Assembly: GCA_963620035.1 (NCBI GenBank)
Contig: CAVEXN010000013.1
Location: 1 to 59,758, forward strand
Origin: F23-D06 sp963620035
Lineage (GTDB): Bacteria > Bacteroidota > Bacteroidia > Bacteroidales > WCHB1-69
Length of the DNA stretch: 59,758 nucleotides
Direction: 5' to 3'
Numbering within the stretch: position 1 is the stretch's first letter; every line of letters starts with the position of its first letter. Under the pieces are notes generated by a model. That model had not been told where the DNA came from. It saw only the letters and a list, made by a program, of their open reading frames with translations, and ran no database searches. This document shows positions 9,252-17,937 of the stretch, piece by piece. A program made the translations under genes and the position numbers.

Positions 9252-9956
9252 ATGACAGGTGAACCTATTATACTGCACATAGAAACGGCCACGGAGGTGT
9301 GTTCTGCGGCTTTGACAAGTGGCGAACAGATACTCTGCGTGCGCGAGGACAGCAACGGACAGTCCCATTCGCACAACCTGCTGCCGTTCATAGACAGCCT
9401 CTTGAAACAGGCAGACTGTCCCGCGGCAGCGTTGCAGGCCGTGGCGGTCAGCATCGGTCCCGGCTCCTATACGGGACTGCGCATCGGGGCTTCTGCCGCC
9501 AAGGGCATAGCCTACGCGCTGAATATTCCGGTAATCACGGTGGATACGCTCGAAAGCATAGCGCAAGGGGCACGGCAGCGCTTTGCCGGCAACGACAAAT
9601 ATCAATATGTGCCGATGATAGACGCCCGCCGAATGGAGGTCTATGCCGCCCGCTATGACAGCCAGATGCGCTTGCTGGAAGCCGCAGCCCCTGTAGTGGT
9701 TGACGAGCAATCCTTTGGTACGCTGCTGGCCGACAACAGAGTCGTGTTCTGCGGCAACGGCATGCCTAAGTGCCGTGATATGCTGTCACGTCACCAAAAT
9801 GCCTGTTTTGCCGATTTTACGCTGTCGGCACGCTATATGCTGCCCTCCGCCCTCCGCAAATGGAAAACAGAAGAGTTTGCCGACGTGGCATACTTTGAGC
9901 CCTTTTATCTTAAAGACTATGTGGCCGCAAAGCCTAATGTGAAAGGTCTGCATTGA
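9252..9956 (+). CDS. tsaB: tRNA threonylcarbamoyladenosine biosynthesis protein TsaB
   Basis: Partner of TsaD in the TsaBDE complex that makes t6A37 on ANN-decoding tRNAs. The 234-residue ASKHA-fold protein starts with ILHIETATEVCSAAL and carries the signature SIGPGSYTGLRIGASAAKG (about 73-91) and DARRMEVYAARYD (about 124-136). It lies 15 bases after the GH3/serine-hydrolase gene, which suggests co-transcription. No other t6A gene is in the window. Confidence 0.95.
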   Translation: MTGEPIILHIETATEVCSAALTSGEQILCVREDSNGQSHSHNLLPFIDSLLKQADCPAAALQAVAVSIGPGSYTGLRIGASAAKGIAYALNIPVITVDTLESIAQGARQRFAGNDKYQYVPMIDARRMEVYAARYDSQMRLLEAAAPVVVDEQSFGTLLADNRVVFCGNGMPKCRDMLSRHQNACFADFTLSARYMLPSALRKWKTEEFADVAYFEPFYLKDYVAAKPNVKGLH

Positions 9957-9986
9957 ACGCAATACCCTATATTTCTGCCTCGAAGA

Positions 9987-10832
9987 ATGGAGATTCATGA
10001 CCCTGTAGATCAGAAAAAGAAACTGAACATCATGGTAATCGCCGACCTTTCAGCGTATGGGCAGTGCGCCCTCCGCTACGGCGAACTGCTTGCTGTTGTC
10101 TTCAAGGCTTCGCTTACAGTAGTCACAAACTTTGGTTTCTCGCTTGAGCCGCACAAAACAGCCAAGGCCACGGCTGTTGTCACGGAGATTATGCCGCAAC
10201 CTGAACCGGACACGGAACTTATTGTCCGCACCGACTACTTCTTCCCGGAAAGAATATACCGTTTTGCCGAAGAAACCAACACCATAATGTTCGTCATCGG
10301 TGTGGACCGTACCGGAAAGCAGGGGCTTTTCAACTGCCGCCGCGCCCTCGGATTCATCAAGCCCTCGCGCGTCCCCGTGATGACGGTCGGCAAGGCCTTG
10401 CCCCCCGACGACGCTTTCCGCAACGTGCTGCTGCCCCTCGACATTGAACGTTACGCCAAAGAGAAAGCGCTCTGGGCCGGCTATTTCAACCGCTTCTACC
10501 AATCCGTAATCCACGTGATTTACCCCTCTTATGCCGACACCGGACTTCGGAGGCAGGTACACGACAATGTTGCTTTTGTGGAGAAACTCTACAAAAACCT
10601 CAACGTCTCTTACAGCATCGCTAAGGTTGAACTGCAGAAAGACCTGGACCTCTATGCGTTGGAGTATGCCCGCAATATGGGCGCATCGCTCACCGTCGCC
10701 ATCATTTCGCGCTATTTTTCGCTTGCCGACCTCTTCGCCGCCGCACGAATCCGGAAAATCATCGGCAATGAATACGATTTCCCCGTACTCTGCATCAACC
10801 AGCGCGACGACCTCTATGTGCTGTGTACGTGA
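9987..10832 (+). CDS. divergent tandem universal-stress-protein-like protein
   Basis: 281 residues with no signal peptide. The layout suggests two UspA-type alpha/beta domains: the first about residues 12-135 (starts LNIMVIADLSAYGQCALRYGE, ends near PSRVPVMTVGK), the second about 145-281 (starts RNVLLPLDIERYAKEKAL, ends FPVLCINQRD). The ATP-binding G-2x-G-9x-G(S/T) motif is not evident in either half, so it may not bind nucleotide. It resembles the tandem Usp at 47062-47910 in length and plan but not closely in sequence. Last gene of the run that starts at 6069, 30 bases after tsaB. The fold call is inference from pattern. Confidence 0.6.
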   Translation: MEIHDPVDQKKKLNIMVIADLSAYGQCALRYGELLAVVFKASLTVVTNFGFSLEPHKTAKATAVVTEIMPQPEPDTELIVRTDYFFPERIYRFAEETNTIMFVIGVDRTGKQGLFNCRRALGFIKPSRVPVMTVGKALPPDDAFRNVLLPLDIERYAKEKALWAGYFNRFYQSVIHVIYPSYADTGLRRQVHDNVAFVEKLYKNLNVSYSIAKVELQKDLDLYALEYARNMGASLTVAIISRYFSLADLFAAARIRKIIGNEYDFPVLCINQRDDLYVLCT

Positions 10833-10846
10833 AACCGTTTTTTGTT

Positions 10847-10854
10847 TAATTTTG
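10847..10854 (+). promoter_or_regulatory. -7 box of the M64 peptidase gene
   Basis: TAATTTTG fits TAnnTTTG, 29 bases before the ATG at 10884. It overlaps the start of an apparent in-frame upstream extension and therefore argues for the ATG at 10884. Confidence 0.55.
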
Positions 10855-10883
10855 CCTTTCTAATTTTCAAAAACCAACACACG

Positions 10884-12170
10884 ATGAAAAAAAACATATT
10901 CCTCTTGTTGACGGCAATGTTCAGTGTGGCAACCGCAGTCCAGGCCCAGCATTTCAACCAATATTTTGAAAACAAGACCTTGCGGGTGAACTATCTCCAC
11001 ATCGGCAACGCCGAAACCGAAACGATGAAGATAGACCACTATACGGCAGGCGGCACCTGGAACGGCACCCGTGCCTGTCTGATCGAGCCGCACCAATATG
11101 GCGACATTTTGGTTGAGGTGATAGACTCCCTTACCAACAAACTGATATTCAGTCGCAGTTACTCGTGCCTTTTCACCGAATACCGCACCACAGAAAAAGG
11201 CAAGACCGAAATGGCCTCTATGGAAGAGTGTATCAACGTTCCGTTTCCGAAAAATACCGTATGCCTGAGGTTTACAAGTTTTGACCGCAAACGGAACCCC
11301 AACGTGCTGACCACCGTCTGGTTCAACCCCTTGACCACCGAATGTAAGCAGATGGAGAAAAAATACAAAACTATGAACCTCCACATCGGCAACAAGCCCG
11401 AAAAGGCCATCGACATACTCTTCATCCCAGACGGCTATGCCAAAAGCGATGCCAAGCGGCTCAAGAGCGACATGAAAGAATTTGCCTCGTATGTGATGGA
11501 ATGTTCGCCCTTTAAGGAGATGAAAAACAAGATCAACATCCGCGCTATCGAAGGTTACTCCGAGGAGTCGGGCATTACGCAACCGCAGAACGGCATCTAT
11601 CGCAAAACCCTGCTCAACTGCGCCTACAATGCCCTCGACCTCGACCGCTACCTATGCTGCGACTATGTTTGGAATATGCACGACGTGGCCGACGACGCCC
11701 CTTACGATGCTATTGTAATCATTTGTAACAGCGAAAAATATGGCGGCGCGGGCTTTTACAATTTTTACTGCACGGTTTACAACCATGGCAAGCACCCCGA
11801 CTATGTCATTGTTCACGAGATGGGACACCTCATCGGCGGACTTGCCGACGAGTACTATACCTCCGAAGTCTCGGTGCAGGACTTCTATCCGGCCGGCGTA
11901 GAGCCCGTAGAACCCAACGTAACCACATTGGTGGACTTCAACTCCAAGTGGAAAGACATGTTGGAACGCGGTGTTGACATTCCCACGCCGCCGGCTGCCA
12001 AAGGCACCCCTGAATACGACAGGGTAGGGGTTTATGAAGGCGGCGGCTACGTGGCCAAAGGCGTTTACCGTCCTATGATGTACTGCACTATGAACGGCAT
12101 TATGTACAACAAGTTCTGCCCCGTCTGCACCCGCGCCCTCAAAGAGGTCCTCGACTACTACGCAAAATAG
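10884..12170 (+). CDS. M64 family zinc metallopeptidase (IgA-peptidase type)
   Basis: Exported metalloprotease of 428 residues. A signal peptide covers about 1-20 (ending AVQAQ). An N-terminal beta-rich domain of the peptidase M64 N-terminal type spans about 21-150. The catalytic domain carries the zinc-binding motif HEMGHLIGGLADEY (about residues 311-324), the extended HExxHxxxGLxDE form of M64. LFIPDGYAKSDAKRLKSDM (about 175-193) is the conserved entry to the catalytic domain. Family members include Clostridium ramosum IgA protease and many Bacteroidales secreted proteins; the substrate here is unknown. No T9SS tail. Confidence 0.92.
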   Translation: MKKNIFLLLTAMFSVATAVQAQHFNQYFENKTLRVNYLHIGNAETETMKIDHYTAGGTWNGTRACLIEPHQYGDILVEVIDSLTNKLIFSRSYSCLFTEYRTTEKGKTEMASMEECINVPFPKNTVCLRFTSFDRKRNPNVLTTVWFNPLTTECKQMEKKYKTMNLHIGNKPEKAIDILFIPDGYAKSDAKRLKSDMKEFASYVMECSPFKEMKNKINIRAIEGYSEESGITQPQNGIYRKTLLNCAYNALDLDRYLCCDYVWNMHDVADDAPYDAIVIICNSEKYGGAGFYNFYCTVYNHGKHPDYVIVHEMGHLIGGLADEYYTSEVSVQDFYPAGVEPVEPNVTTLVDFNSKWKDMLERGVDIPTPPAAKGTPEYDRVGVYEGGGYVAKGVYRPMMYCTMNGIMYNKFCPVCTRALKEVLDYYAK

Positions 12171-12239
12171 TGGAGAAGCGTGTAAGACACTGGTGAGAGG
12201 ATGGCGACATCCGTCAACAAAGTAAGGATTTGACAGAAA

Positions 12240-13841
12240 ATGAAAGGAACGGCAATGACCAACGACGAAAAACAAAAACTATACAGATCTTTTCAGGAAA
12301 AATTCCCCAAAGATAGGTTGAGCTCAATGACGCTTGAGCAATATACGGGTATCGACAATAAAGACACTTTCTGCTATTGGCTTGAACATGCTACGCAAGA
12401 GTTAGGCTCTATAAAGGGCAGAAACGCTAGCAAGTTTGGAATATACCGATTTAAAAAAAAACCAGATAATCCAAAACTTAAAAATGACGGGGAATATGTC
12501 TGGTGGAAATATTACCATAAAGACAAAGCTGCAGACGCTTTTGCACTGGTGCGGGATTACATTGTAAAAATGGCAGCGTGTGCCCGAGAGGGGAAATGGA
12601 AAGACTTGGATGAACTCAGGATTGACGGTGTCAGATTGTTTGGCGATACGGTAAGATGGAAAATCGCATTTATGTATTCCAACGAAAAACTTGTCCCGAT
12701 ATTCAAACCAGAAGCCTTGAAATCCATTGCAGAGAAAAAGGGAATGGAAAATGCAAACAAAGCCACAATCCCGGAGTTGCAGTCGTTCTTGATAAGTCAG
12801 AAAAATGAAAAAGACATCTATGCGTATGCCGCTGAATTGTGGAAGTTGGCAGAGAACAAATCAGACAATTATTCTATTGATGTTATGCAAGAAAAGATAC
12901 GGAAAACACGGGGAATGCCGTCGGTGGATGATACTTACTGCCAATTGCTGCAATCAAATAAGAACCTGATTCTCACGGGTGCGCCGGGCACTGGCAAGAC
13001 CTACACGGCCAAGCAGATGTCGGCCTCAATCGTATCGGGCAATGGAAAGCGTTGGAATGACCTTGACGATTCTGAACGCAATCAGGTGGGTTTTGTGCAG
13101 TTTCATCCCTCTTTCGACTATACCGATTTTGTGGAAGGGCTGCGCCCCGATGCTAATGGCAATTTCTGCCGACAGGACGGCATTTTCAAGGTTTTCTGTA
13201 AAAAGGCGCTGAACGACAAAGAAAAAAAGTTTGTTTTTATCATTGATGAAATCAACCGAGGCGAACTCTCCAAGATATTCGGCGAACTTTTCTACTCCAT
13301 CGAGCCGGACTACCGCGGCGTTGAGGGCAGGGTGCAGACCCAGTATATCAATATGGTAGAGGACGATGACGAATTCAAGGATGGGTTCTATATTCCTGAG
13401 AACGTTTTTATCATCGGCACGATGAACGATGTGGACCGCGGCGTGGAAACGATGGACTTTGCCATCCGGCGTCGCTTTGCCTGGCGAGAGGTCACGGCTG
13501 CCGAGAGCGCTGACAATATGGACATAAAAGGCGAAGCGCGAAATAGAATGTCTGAACTCAACAAGCAAATAGAAGAAAAACTTGGGTCTGCATACTGCAT
13601 CGGCGCATCCTATTTCAGGAAATATGATGAAATCGGGTGCGAAAATCTCTGGAACAATCATCTTTATGGCATTATCTACGAATATTTTCGTGGAGAACGG
13701 GATGTTGACAGGCAAGTGAAAGAAATAAAAGCGGCTTACTTCGGCAAGAAGACTATGACCAACGTTATACCGGTTCCCGGTGATCAAGATCCTGCTGATG
13801 CACAAGAGAACGTCGAAAACGACAACAAAGACGCAGAATGA
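12240..13841 (+). CDS. mcrB: McrB-like AAA+ restriction GTPase subunit
   Basis: 533-residue cytoplasmic protein, motor subunit of an McrBC-type modification-dependent restriction system. The N-terminal half (about 1-230) is a specificity region of the kind seen in McrB-like proteins. The AAA+ module has Walker A GAPGTGKTYTAKQ (about 247-259), an FVEGLRP segment, Walker B FVFIIDEINRGELSKIFGE (about 335-353) and the McrB sensor-1 region GTMNDVDRGVETMDFAIRRRFAW (around 395-417). An alternative ATG five codons in (12255) is possible. It is followed after nine bases by the split mcrC. Sequence is more AT-rich than the flanking peptidase and mutB genes, consistent with acquisition. Confidence 0.88.
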   Translation: MKGTAMTNDEKQKLYRSFQEKFPKDRLSSMTLEQYTGIDNKDTFCYWLEHATQELGSIKGRNASKFGIYRFKKKPDNPKLKNDGEYVWWKYYHKDKAADAFALVRDYIVKMAACAREGKWKDLDELRIDGVRLFGDTVRWKIAFMYSNEKLVPIFKPEALKSIAEKKGMENANKATIPELQSFLISQKNEKDIYAYAAELWKLAENKSDNYSIDVMQEKIRKTRGMPSVDDTYCQLLQSNKNLILTGAPGTGKTYTAKQMSASIVSGNGKRWNDLDDSERNQVGFVQFHPSFDYTDFVEGLRPDANGNFCRQDGIFKVFCKKALNDKEKKFVFIIDEINRGELSKIFGELFYSIEPDYRGVEGRVQTQYINMVEDDDEFKDGFYIPENVFIIGTMNDVDRGVETMDFAIRRRFAWREVTAAESADNMDIKGEARNRMSELNKQIEEKLGSAYCIGASYFRKYDEIGCENLWNNHLYGIIYEYFRGERDVDRQVKEIKAAYFGKKTMTNVIPVPGDQDPADAQENVENDNKDAE

Positions 13842-13850
13842 AAGCGCTTA

Positions 13851-15250
13851 ATGTCCTCTTTTCCTGTAACCATGGATATAATAACCACAGACAACAATCT
13901 TAACAGTCCGTTTGTACTTTGCGGCGAAGAGGCACAAAAGGTGTGGGAAGACTTGAAGTGCATTGCAGGAAAAAGTATTGGCAAATTGAGTTCCGACGGG
14001 TTGTGGCTGTTTCCTGACAGCGTTTGCGGCCGCTATGATGATGGAATAGAAAACAATCCGATCTTCACGATTGAGGCCGTCGACAATGACAGGATCAGCC
14101 TCAAAACCGGAAACATTATGGGATTTGCGGGTTGTGGCTCCACCCGGTTGACAATCCGATCACGTTTTTCGCAAAGCAACGGCAATGACTGGTTTATGCT
14201 ATATATGTTGCAGAAAGTCTTTTCCATCAACGTTTTCGCACTAGACCATAGCAGAAGCCAAGACTATGCGCTTGACATTGCAGCAATGCTGTTCCCCTAC
14301 TTCCTGAAGAAGGCTATGGATCAGGGGTCTATCGCGAGTATGTGCATCGCGGATACAACGACAGCCGAGCGCGCGGTTTCATAGATTTCAATGCCCACAT
14401 CCGCTACAATTATCCTTTCCGCAACGGTAAAATCTCGTACAGAACACGCGAATATGTATATGACAACACGGTAACACAATTGATTCGCCACACCATTGAG
14501 CATTTGCAACGCAAGACCATTTTTGGCGGGATGTTGAAACCGCCAGAAACGCAGAAACAGGTCAAGCAGATTAAAATGGCCACTCCGACTTACCGCCGCA
14601 GCGACCTCCGCAAGGTGATGCTTGCCAACACAAAACCTAAGATCCATCCTTACTACTCTGAATACCGACCGCTTCAGCGTCTGTGCCTCCAGATTTTGCA
14701 CCACGAAAGGTTCGGCTATGGCGATATTGACGAAAACATCCACGGCATACTCTTCGATGGCGCATGGCTTTGGGAAGAGTACTTGAATATAACCCTTTCA
14801 AAAGCCGGTTTTGCCCATCCGAGAAACAAAACCGGAGAGGGACGATATTATCCCTTTAAAGAGAACCGGAAAAATGAAATGTATCCTGATTTCTATTATC
14901 CGAAAAACGGTGCTGAAAACGGCGGTAGGATTGACCTCGTTGCGGATGCCAAATACAAGAGGCTTAATACAATAGAGCGAAACGATCTTTTTCAGATGAT
15001 ATCCTATATGCACGTTATGGCCTCTAATAGAGGCATCTTAATCTGTCCGTCCGCACTTTCTGATACGGACGTTGACGGAATTGTGTTGCAGCCGTTCGTC
15101 AGCAAAGAGCAATACGGAACGCTTAAAGGAATAGGCGGTGAAATCTTCATTTGTAGAGTAAATATTCCGAAAACCGACGACTATGCCGGTTTTGTCAGGG
15201 CTATGGGGCAAATAGAGGAAGAGATTGTTGCGCTTGTTAAAAAGACTTAG
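13851..15250 (+). pseudogene. mcrC: mcrC, split by a one-base deletion
   Basis: Nuclease partner of McrB, present in two overlapping frames. The first frame (13851-14384) gives the N-terminal domain up to FPYFLKKAMDQG and then runs into an unrelated tail. The continuation, YREYVHRGYNDSRARGFID, is in the other frame and runs to 15250. Adding one G to the G4 run at 14324-14327 joins them as DQGVYREYVHRGYND, giving a protein of about 466 residues. The C-terminal part keeps the PD-(D/E)xK nuclease: PDFYYP, then RIDLVADAKYKRL (about 14882-14965), plus the conserved YRTREYVYDNTVTQLIRHT. Every other part looks intact, so the lesion is recent or a sequencing error. Start could also be the ATG at 13872. 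Confidence 0.85.
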
Positions 15251-15430
15251 CCATCGGGCAGTTGCAACTTTTATCAGTTATGGGATACAAAGAGATTATA
15301 GTTCCCGAATCGATCTCTTTGCGGTACGGCTTCAGACATTCCCCGAAAACCACCGAAATTTTACTTCAAGTAATTGATATTCAAAACAAAAGTCGTTTTT
15401 TTGTAGGCGAAAGACAAAGCATTTTTTTGA

Positions 15431-15580
15431 ATGGAGGCAATCGCATATAAAGGAAGGGCGGCTGACGCTATTTTGCAGCGCAAACTAAAGTCGTCAGGAG
15501 CGGTTCTGATTGAAGGTCCCAAATGGTGCGGCAAAACCACGACTGCGGCGCAGCAGGCCGGGAGCGTCAATCACTACCGT
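15431..15580 (+). pseudogene. 5' stump of a DUF4143-type AAA ATPase
   Basis: The first 47 or so codons read KGRAADAILQRKLKSSGAVL then IEGPKWCGKTTTAAQQA, the N-terminus and Walker A of the ATPases that carry a C-terminal DUF4143 domain (usually about 400 residues). After about 15570 the similarity pattern stops; the frame drifts through the hairpin at 15629-15656 into antisense of the mutase gene. All later motifs (Walker B, DUF4143) are missing. I read it as a deletion remnant beside the McrBC locus. Confidence 0.65.
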
Positions 15581-15628
15581 GACGGCATAACCCATCCCAA
15601 TATCCGAAGATTTCTGACCGGCGGACTG

Positions 15629-15656
15629 GGGTGGCATTTTGAAAAAAATGCCACCC
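15629..15656 (-). terminator. hairpin after the methylmalonyl-CoA mutase gene
   Basis: Inverted repeat with 12-bp arms (15629-15640 / 15645-15656) and a 4-base loop, 14 bases past the minus-strand mutase stop. There is no clean T tract beyond the stem, so termination strength is uncertain. Confidence 0.5.
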
Positions 15657-15669
15657 TCTCCATCTATAT

Positions 15670-17817
15670 CTATTCCTGCAGCAGAATTTTCAGCATTTGC
15701 ATAGCGCTGTCGCTGACCACCGTTCCGGGCCCGAAAATGCACGATGCCCCGGCACGGTACAGGAAGTCATAGTCCTGCGGTGGGATCACACCGCCGACGG
15801 TGACCATAATGTCTTCGCGTCCGAGTTTCTTGAGTTCCTCGATAACTTGCGGCACGAGGGTCTTGTGCCCAGCGGCCAGCGAGGAGACACCCATGATGTG
15901 TACATCGTTCTCGACGGCTTGTTTAGCCGCCTCGGCCGGGGTCTGGAACAACGGTCCCATATCCACGTCGAAGCCAATGTCGGCATAGCCTGTAGCCACC
16001 ACCTTGGCACCGCGGTCATGTCCGTCTTGTCCCATCTTGGCAATCATAATACGGGGGCGACGGCCCTCTTTGCGGGCAAACTCGTCGCAAAGTTCCCGCG
16101 CTTTCTCAAAAGAAGCATTGTTTTTCTGTTCTGAACTGTACACGCCTGATATTAAATTGATTTTTGCTTTATAACGTCCGTAAACTTTTTCCAGGGCACT
16201 CGAAATCTCGCCTAATGAGGCACGCACGCGGGCGGCCTTGATGGAAAGGTCGAGCAGGTTGCCCTCCTGAGTCTCGGCGCATTTGGTGAGAGCGTCGAGG
16301 GCGGTCTGCACCTCGGCCCCGTTGCGGTTGGCGCGCAACTCGGCCAGCCGCTTCAACTGGGCTTCGCGGACGGTGGTGTTGTCAACTTCGAGGGTCTCGA
16401 TCGGGGCTTCCTTGTCGAGTTTGTACTTGCTGACACCGATGATGGCCTCTTTGCCCGAGTCGATGCGGGCCTGCTTGCGGGCAGAGGCCTCCTCTATGCG
16501 CATCTTGGGAATGCCTGTTTCGATGGCTTTGGCCATGCCGCCGAGTGATTCAACCTCTTGGATGTGTTTCCAGGCGCGGTGGGCAATCTGATGCGTCAGG
16601 CTCTCTACATAGTATGAGCCTGCCCACGGGTCGATGGACTTGCAGATCTTGGTCTCTTCCTGAATGTAAATCTGCGTGTTGCGGGCAATGCGGGCAGAGA
16701 AGTCGGTAGGCAGCGCAATGGCCTCGTCCAACGCGTTGGTGTGCAGCGACTGCGTGTGACCCAAAGCGGCGCCCATGGCTTCGATGCAGGTGCGGGCCAC
16801 GTTGTTGAACGGGTCTTGTTCGGTAAGCGACCAACCCGAGGTTTGGCAGTGTGTGCGGAGCGCCAGCGATTTGGGGTTCTTCGGGTCAAACTGCTTCACA
16901 ATCTTTGCCCAAAGCATACGGGCAGCTCTCATCTTGGCGATTTCCATAAAATGGTTCATGCCTACGCCCCAGAAGAAAGAGAGGCGCGGCGCAAAGTCGT
17001 CAATGCTCATGCCGGCATTCACGCCGGCACGCAAGTACTCCAGTCCGTCGGCGAGTGTGTAGGCCAACTCGATGTCGCCCGTGGCGCCGGCCTCCTGCAT
17101 GTGGTAGCCGGAGATGGAAATGGAGTTGAACTTCGGCATATTCTTGGAAGTGAACTCGAAAATGTCTGCAATGATTTTCATAGAGGGCAGCGGCGGGTAG
17201 ATGTAGGTGTTTCGCACCATAAACTCTTTCAGGATGTCGTTCTGGATAGTGCCTGACAACTGCTCCATCTTCACCCCCTGTTCCTCGGCGGCAACAATGT
17301 AGAACGCCAGCACCGGAAGCACTGCACCGTTCATCGTCATTGACACTGACATCTTGTCGAGCGGTATCTGGTCGAAGAGGATTTTCATGTCAAGAATAGA
17401 ATCAACAGCCACACCGGCCTTCCCCACGTCGCCCACAACCCTCGGATGGTCGGAGTCGTAACCCCTATGCGTGGCCAAGTCAAAGGCAATAGACAGACCT
17501 TTCTGCCCGGCGGCAAGGTTGCGGCGGTAGAAAGCATTGGACTCTTCGGCAGTGGAAAACCCTGCATACTGTCGGATGGTCCATGGGCGGAAAGCATACA
17601 TCATGGAATAGGGACCACGAAGGAACGGCGGGATACCGGCGGCATAGTTGAGATGCTCCATCCCCTCAAGGTCGTCAGCGCCATACACCTGCTTTACAGG
17701 AATCTGTTCGGCAGTCAACCAGTCTGAAACGATGTTGTTCTCCTTTTCCCATTCGCGGAAACTCTTGTCACTTCCGGCGTTCGCCGTGAAGTTTACATTA
17801 CTAAAATCGGGACGCAT
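15670..17817 (-). CDS. mutB: methylmalonyl-CoA mutase large (catalytic) subunit
   Basis: Adenosylcobalamin enzyme that interconverts succinyl-CoA and (R)-methylmalonyl-CoA in the succinate-propionate route of Bacteroidales. 715 residues, full length for the alpha subunit. The N-terminal TIM barrel starts with SDWLTAEQIPVKQVYGADDL and includes PFLRGPYSMMYAFRPWTIRQYAGF (about 62-85). The C-terminal cobalamin-binding domain has the DxHxxG motif in GQDGHDRGAKVVATGYADIG (about 599-618). The small subunit gene that usually lies directly upstream in this group is absent; a divergent cyclophilin gene is there instead. Own promoter at 17863. Confidence 0.96.
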   Translation of the reverse strand: MRPDFSNVNFTANAGSDKSFREWEKENNIVSDWLTAEQIPVKQVYGADDLEGMEHLNYAAGIPPFLRGPYSMMYAFRPWTIRQYAGFSTAEESNAFYRRNLAAGQKGLSIAFDLATHRGYDSDHPRVVGDVGKAGVAVDSILDMKILFDQIPLDKMSVSMTMNGAVLPVLAFYIVAAEEQGVKMEQLSGTIQNDILKEFMVRNTYIYPPLPSMKIIADIFEFTSKNMPKFNSISISGYHMQEAGATGDIELAYTLADGLEYLRAGVNAGMSIDDFAPRLSFFWGVGMNHFMEIAKMRAARMLWAKIVKQFDPKNPKSLALRTHCQTSGWSLTEQDPFNNVARTCIEAMGAALGHTQSLHTNALDEAIALPTDFSARIARNTQIYIQEETKICKSIDPWAGSYYVESLTHQIAHRAWKHIQEVESLGGMAKAIETGIPKMRIEEASARKQARIDSGKEAIIGVSKYKLDKEAPIETLEVDNTTVREAQLKRLAELRANRNGAEVQTALDALTKCAETQEGNLLDLSIKAARVRASLGEISSALEKVYGRYKAKINLISGVYSSEQKNNASFEKARELCDEFARKEGRRPRIMIAKMGQDGHDRGAKVVATGYADIGFDVDMGPLFQTPAEAAKQAVENDVHIMGVSSLAAGHKTLVPQVIEELKKLGREDIMVTVGGVIPPQDYDFLYRAGASCIFGPGTVVSDSAMQMLKILLQE

Positions 17818-17862
17818 TTTATCTTATAATTCAATTATTATTTTCACCACTGTTTCAGGAGG

Positions 17863-17870
17863 CAAAAGTA
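17863..17870 (-). promoter_or_regulatory. -7 box of mutB
   Basis: Minus-strand TACTTTTG, 46 bases before the mutB ATG, fits TAnnTTTG. It is divergent from and close to the cyclophilin promoter. Confidence 0.5.
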
Positions 17871-17886
17871 CAAAAAAATGCGCTCT

Positions 17887-17916
17887 TTTGTTGTTATGGT
17901 TTTTTTTGTACTTTTG
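17887..17916 (+). promoter_or_regulatory. promoter of the cyclophilin-pheS-aroK run
   Basis: TTTG (17887-17890), 18-base spacer, TACTTTTG (17909-17916); the lipoprotein ATG is at 17938. The position rules out the upstream in-frame start at 17878. Confidence 0.65.
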
Positions 17917-17937
17917 CCGATTGTATTTTCATCCATT

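Noticed and set aside
14318..14330. Programmed -1 frameshifting in mcrC
   Set aside because: The sequence around the G4 run is not a standard slippery heptamer in the zero frame and I see no strong downstream structure; a deletion or miscall is more likely.
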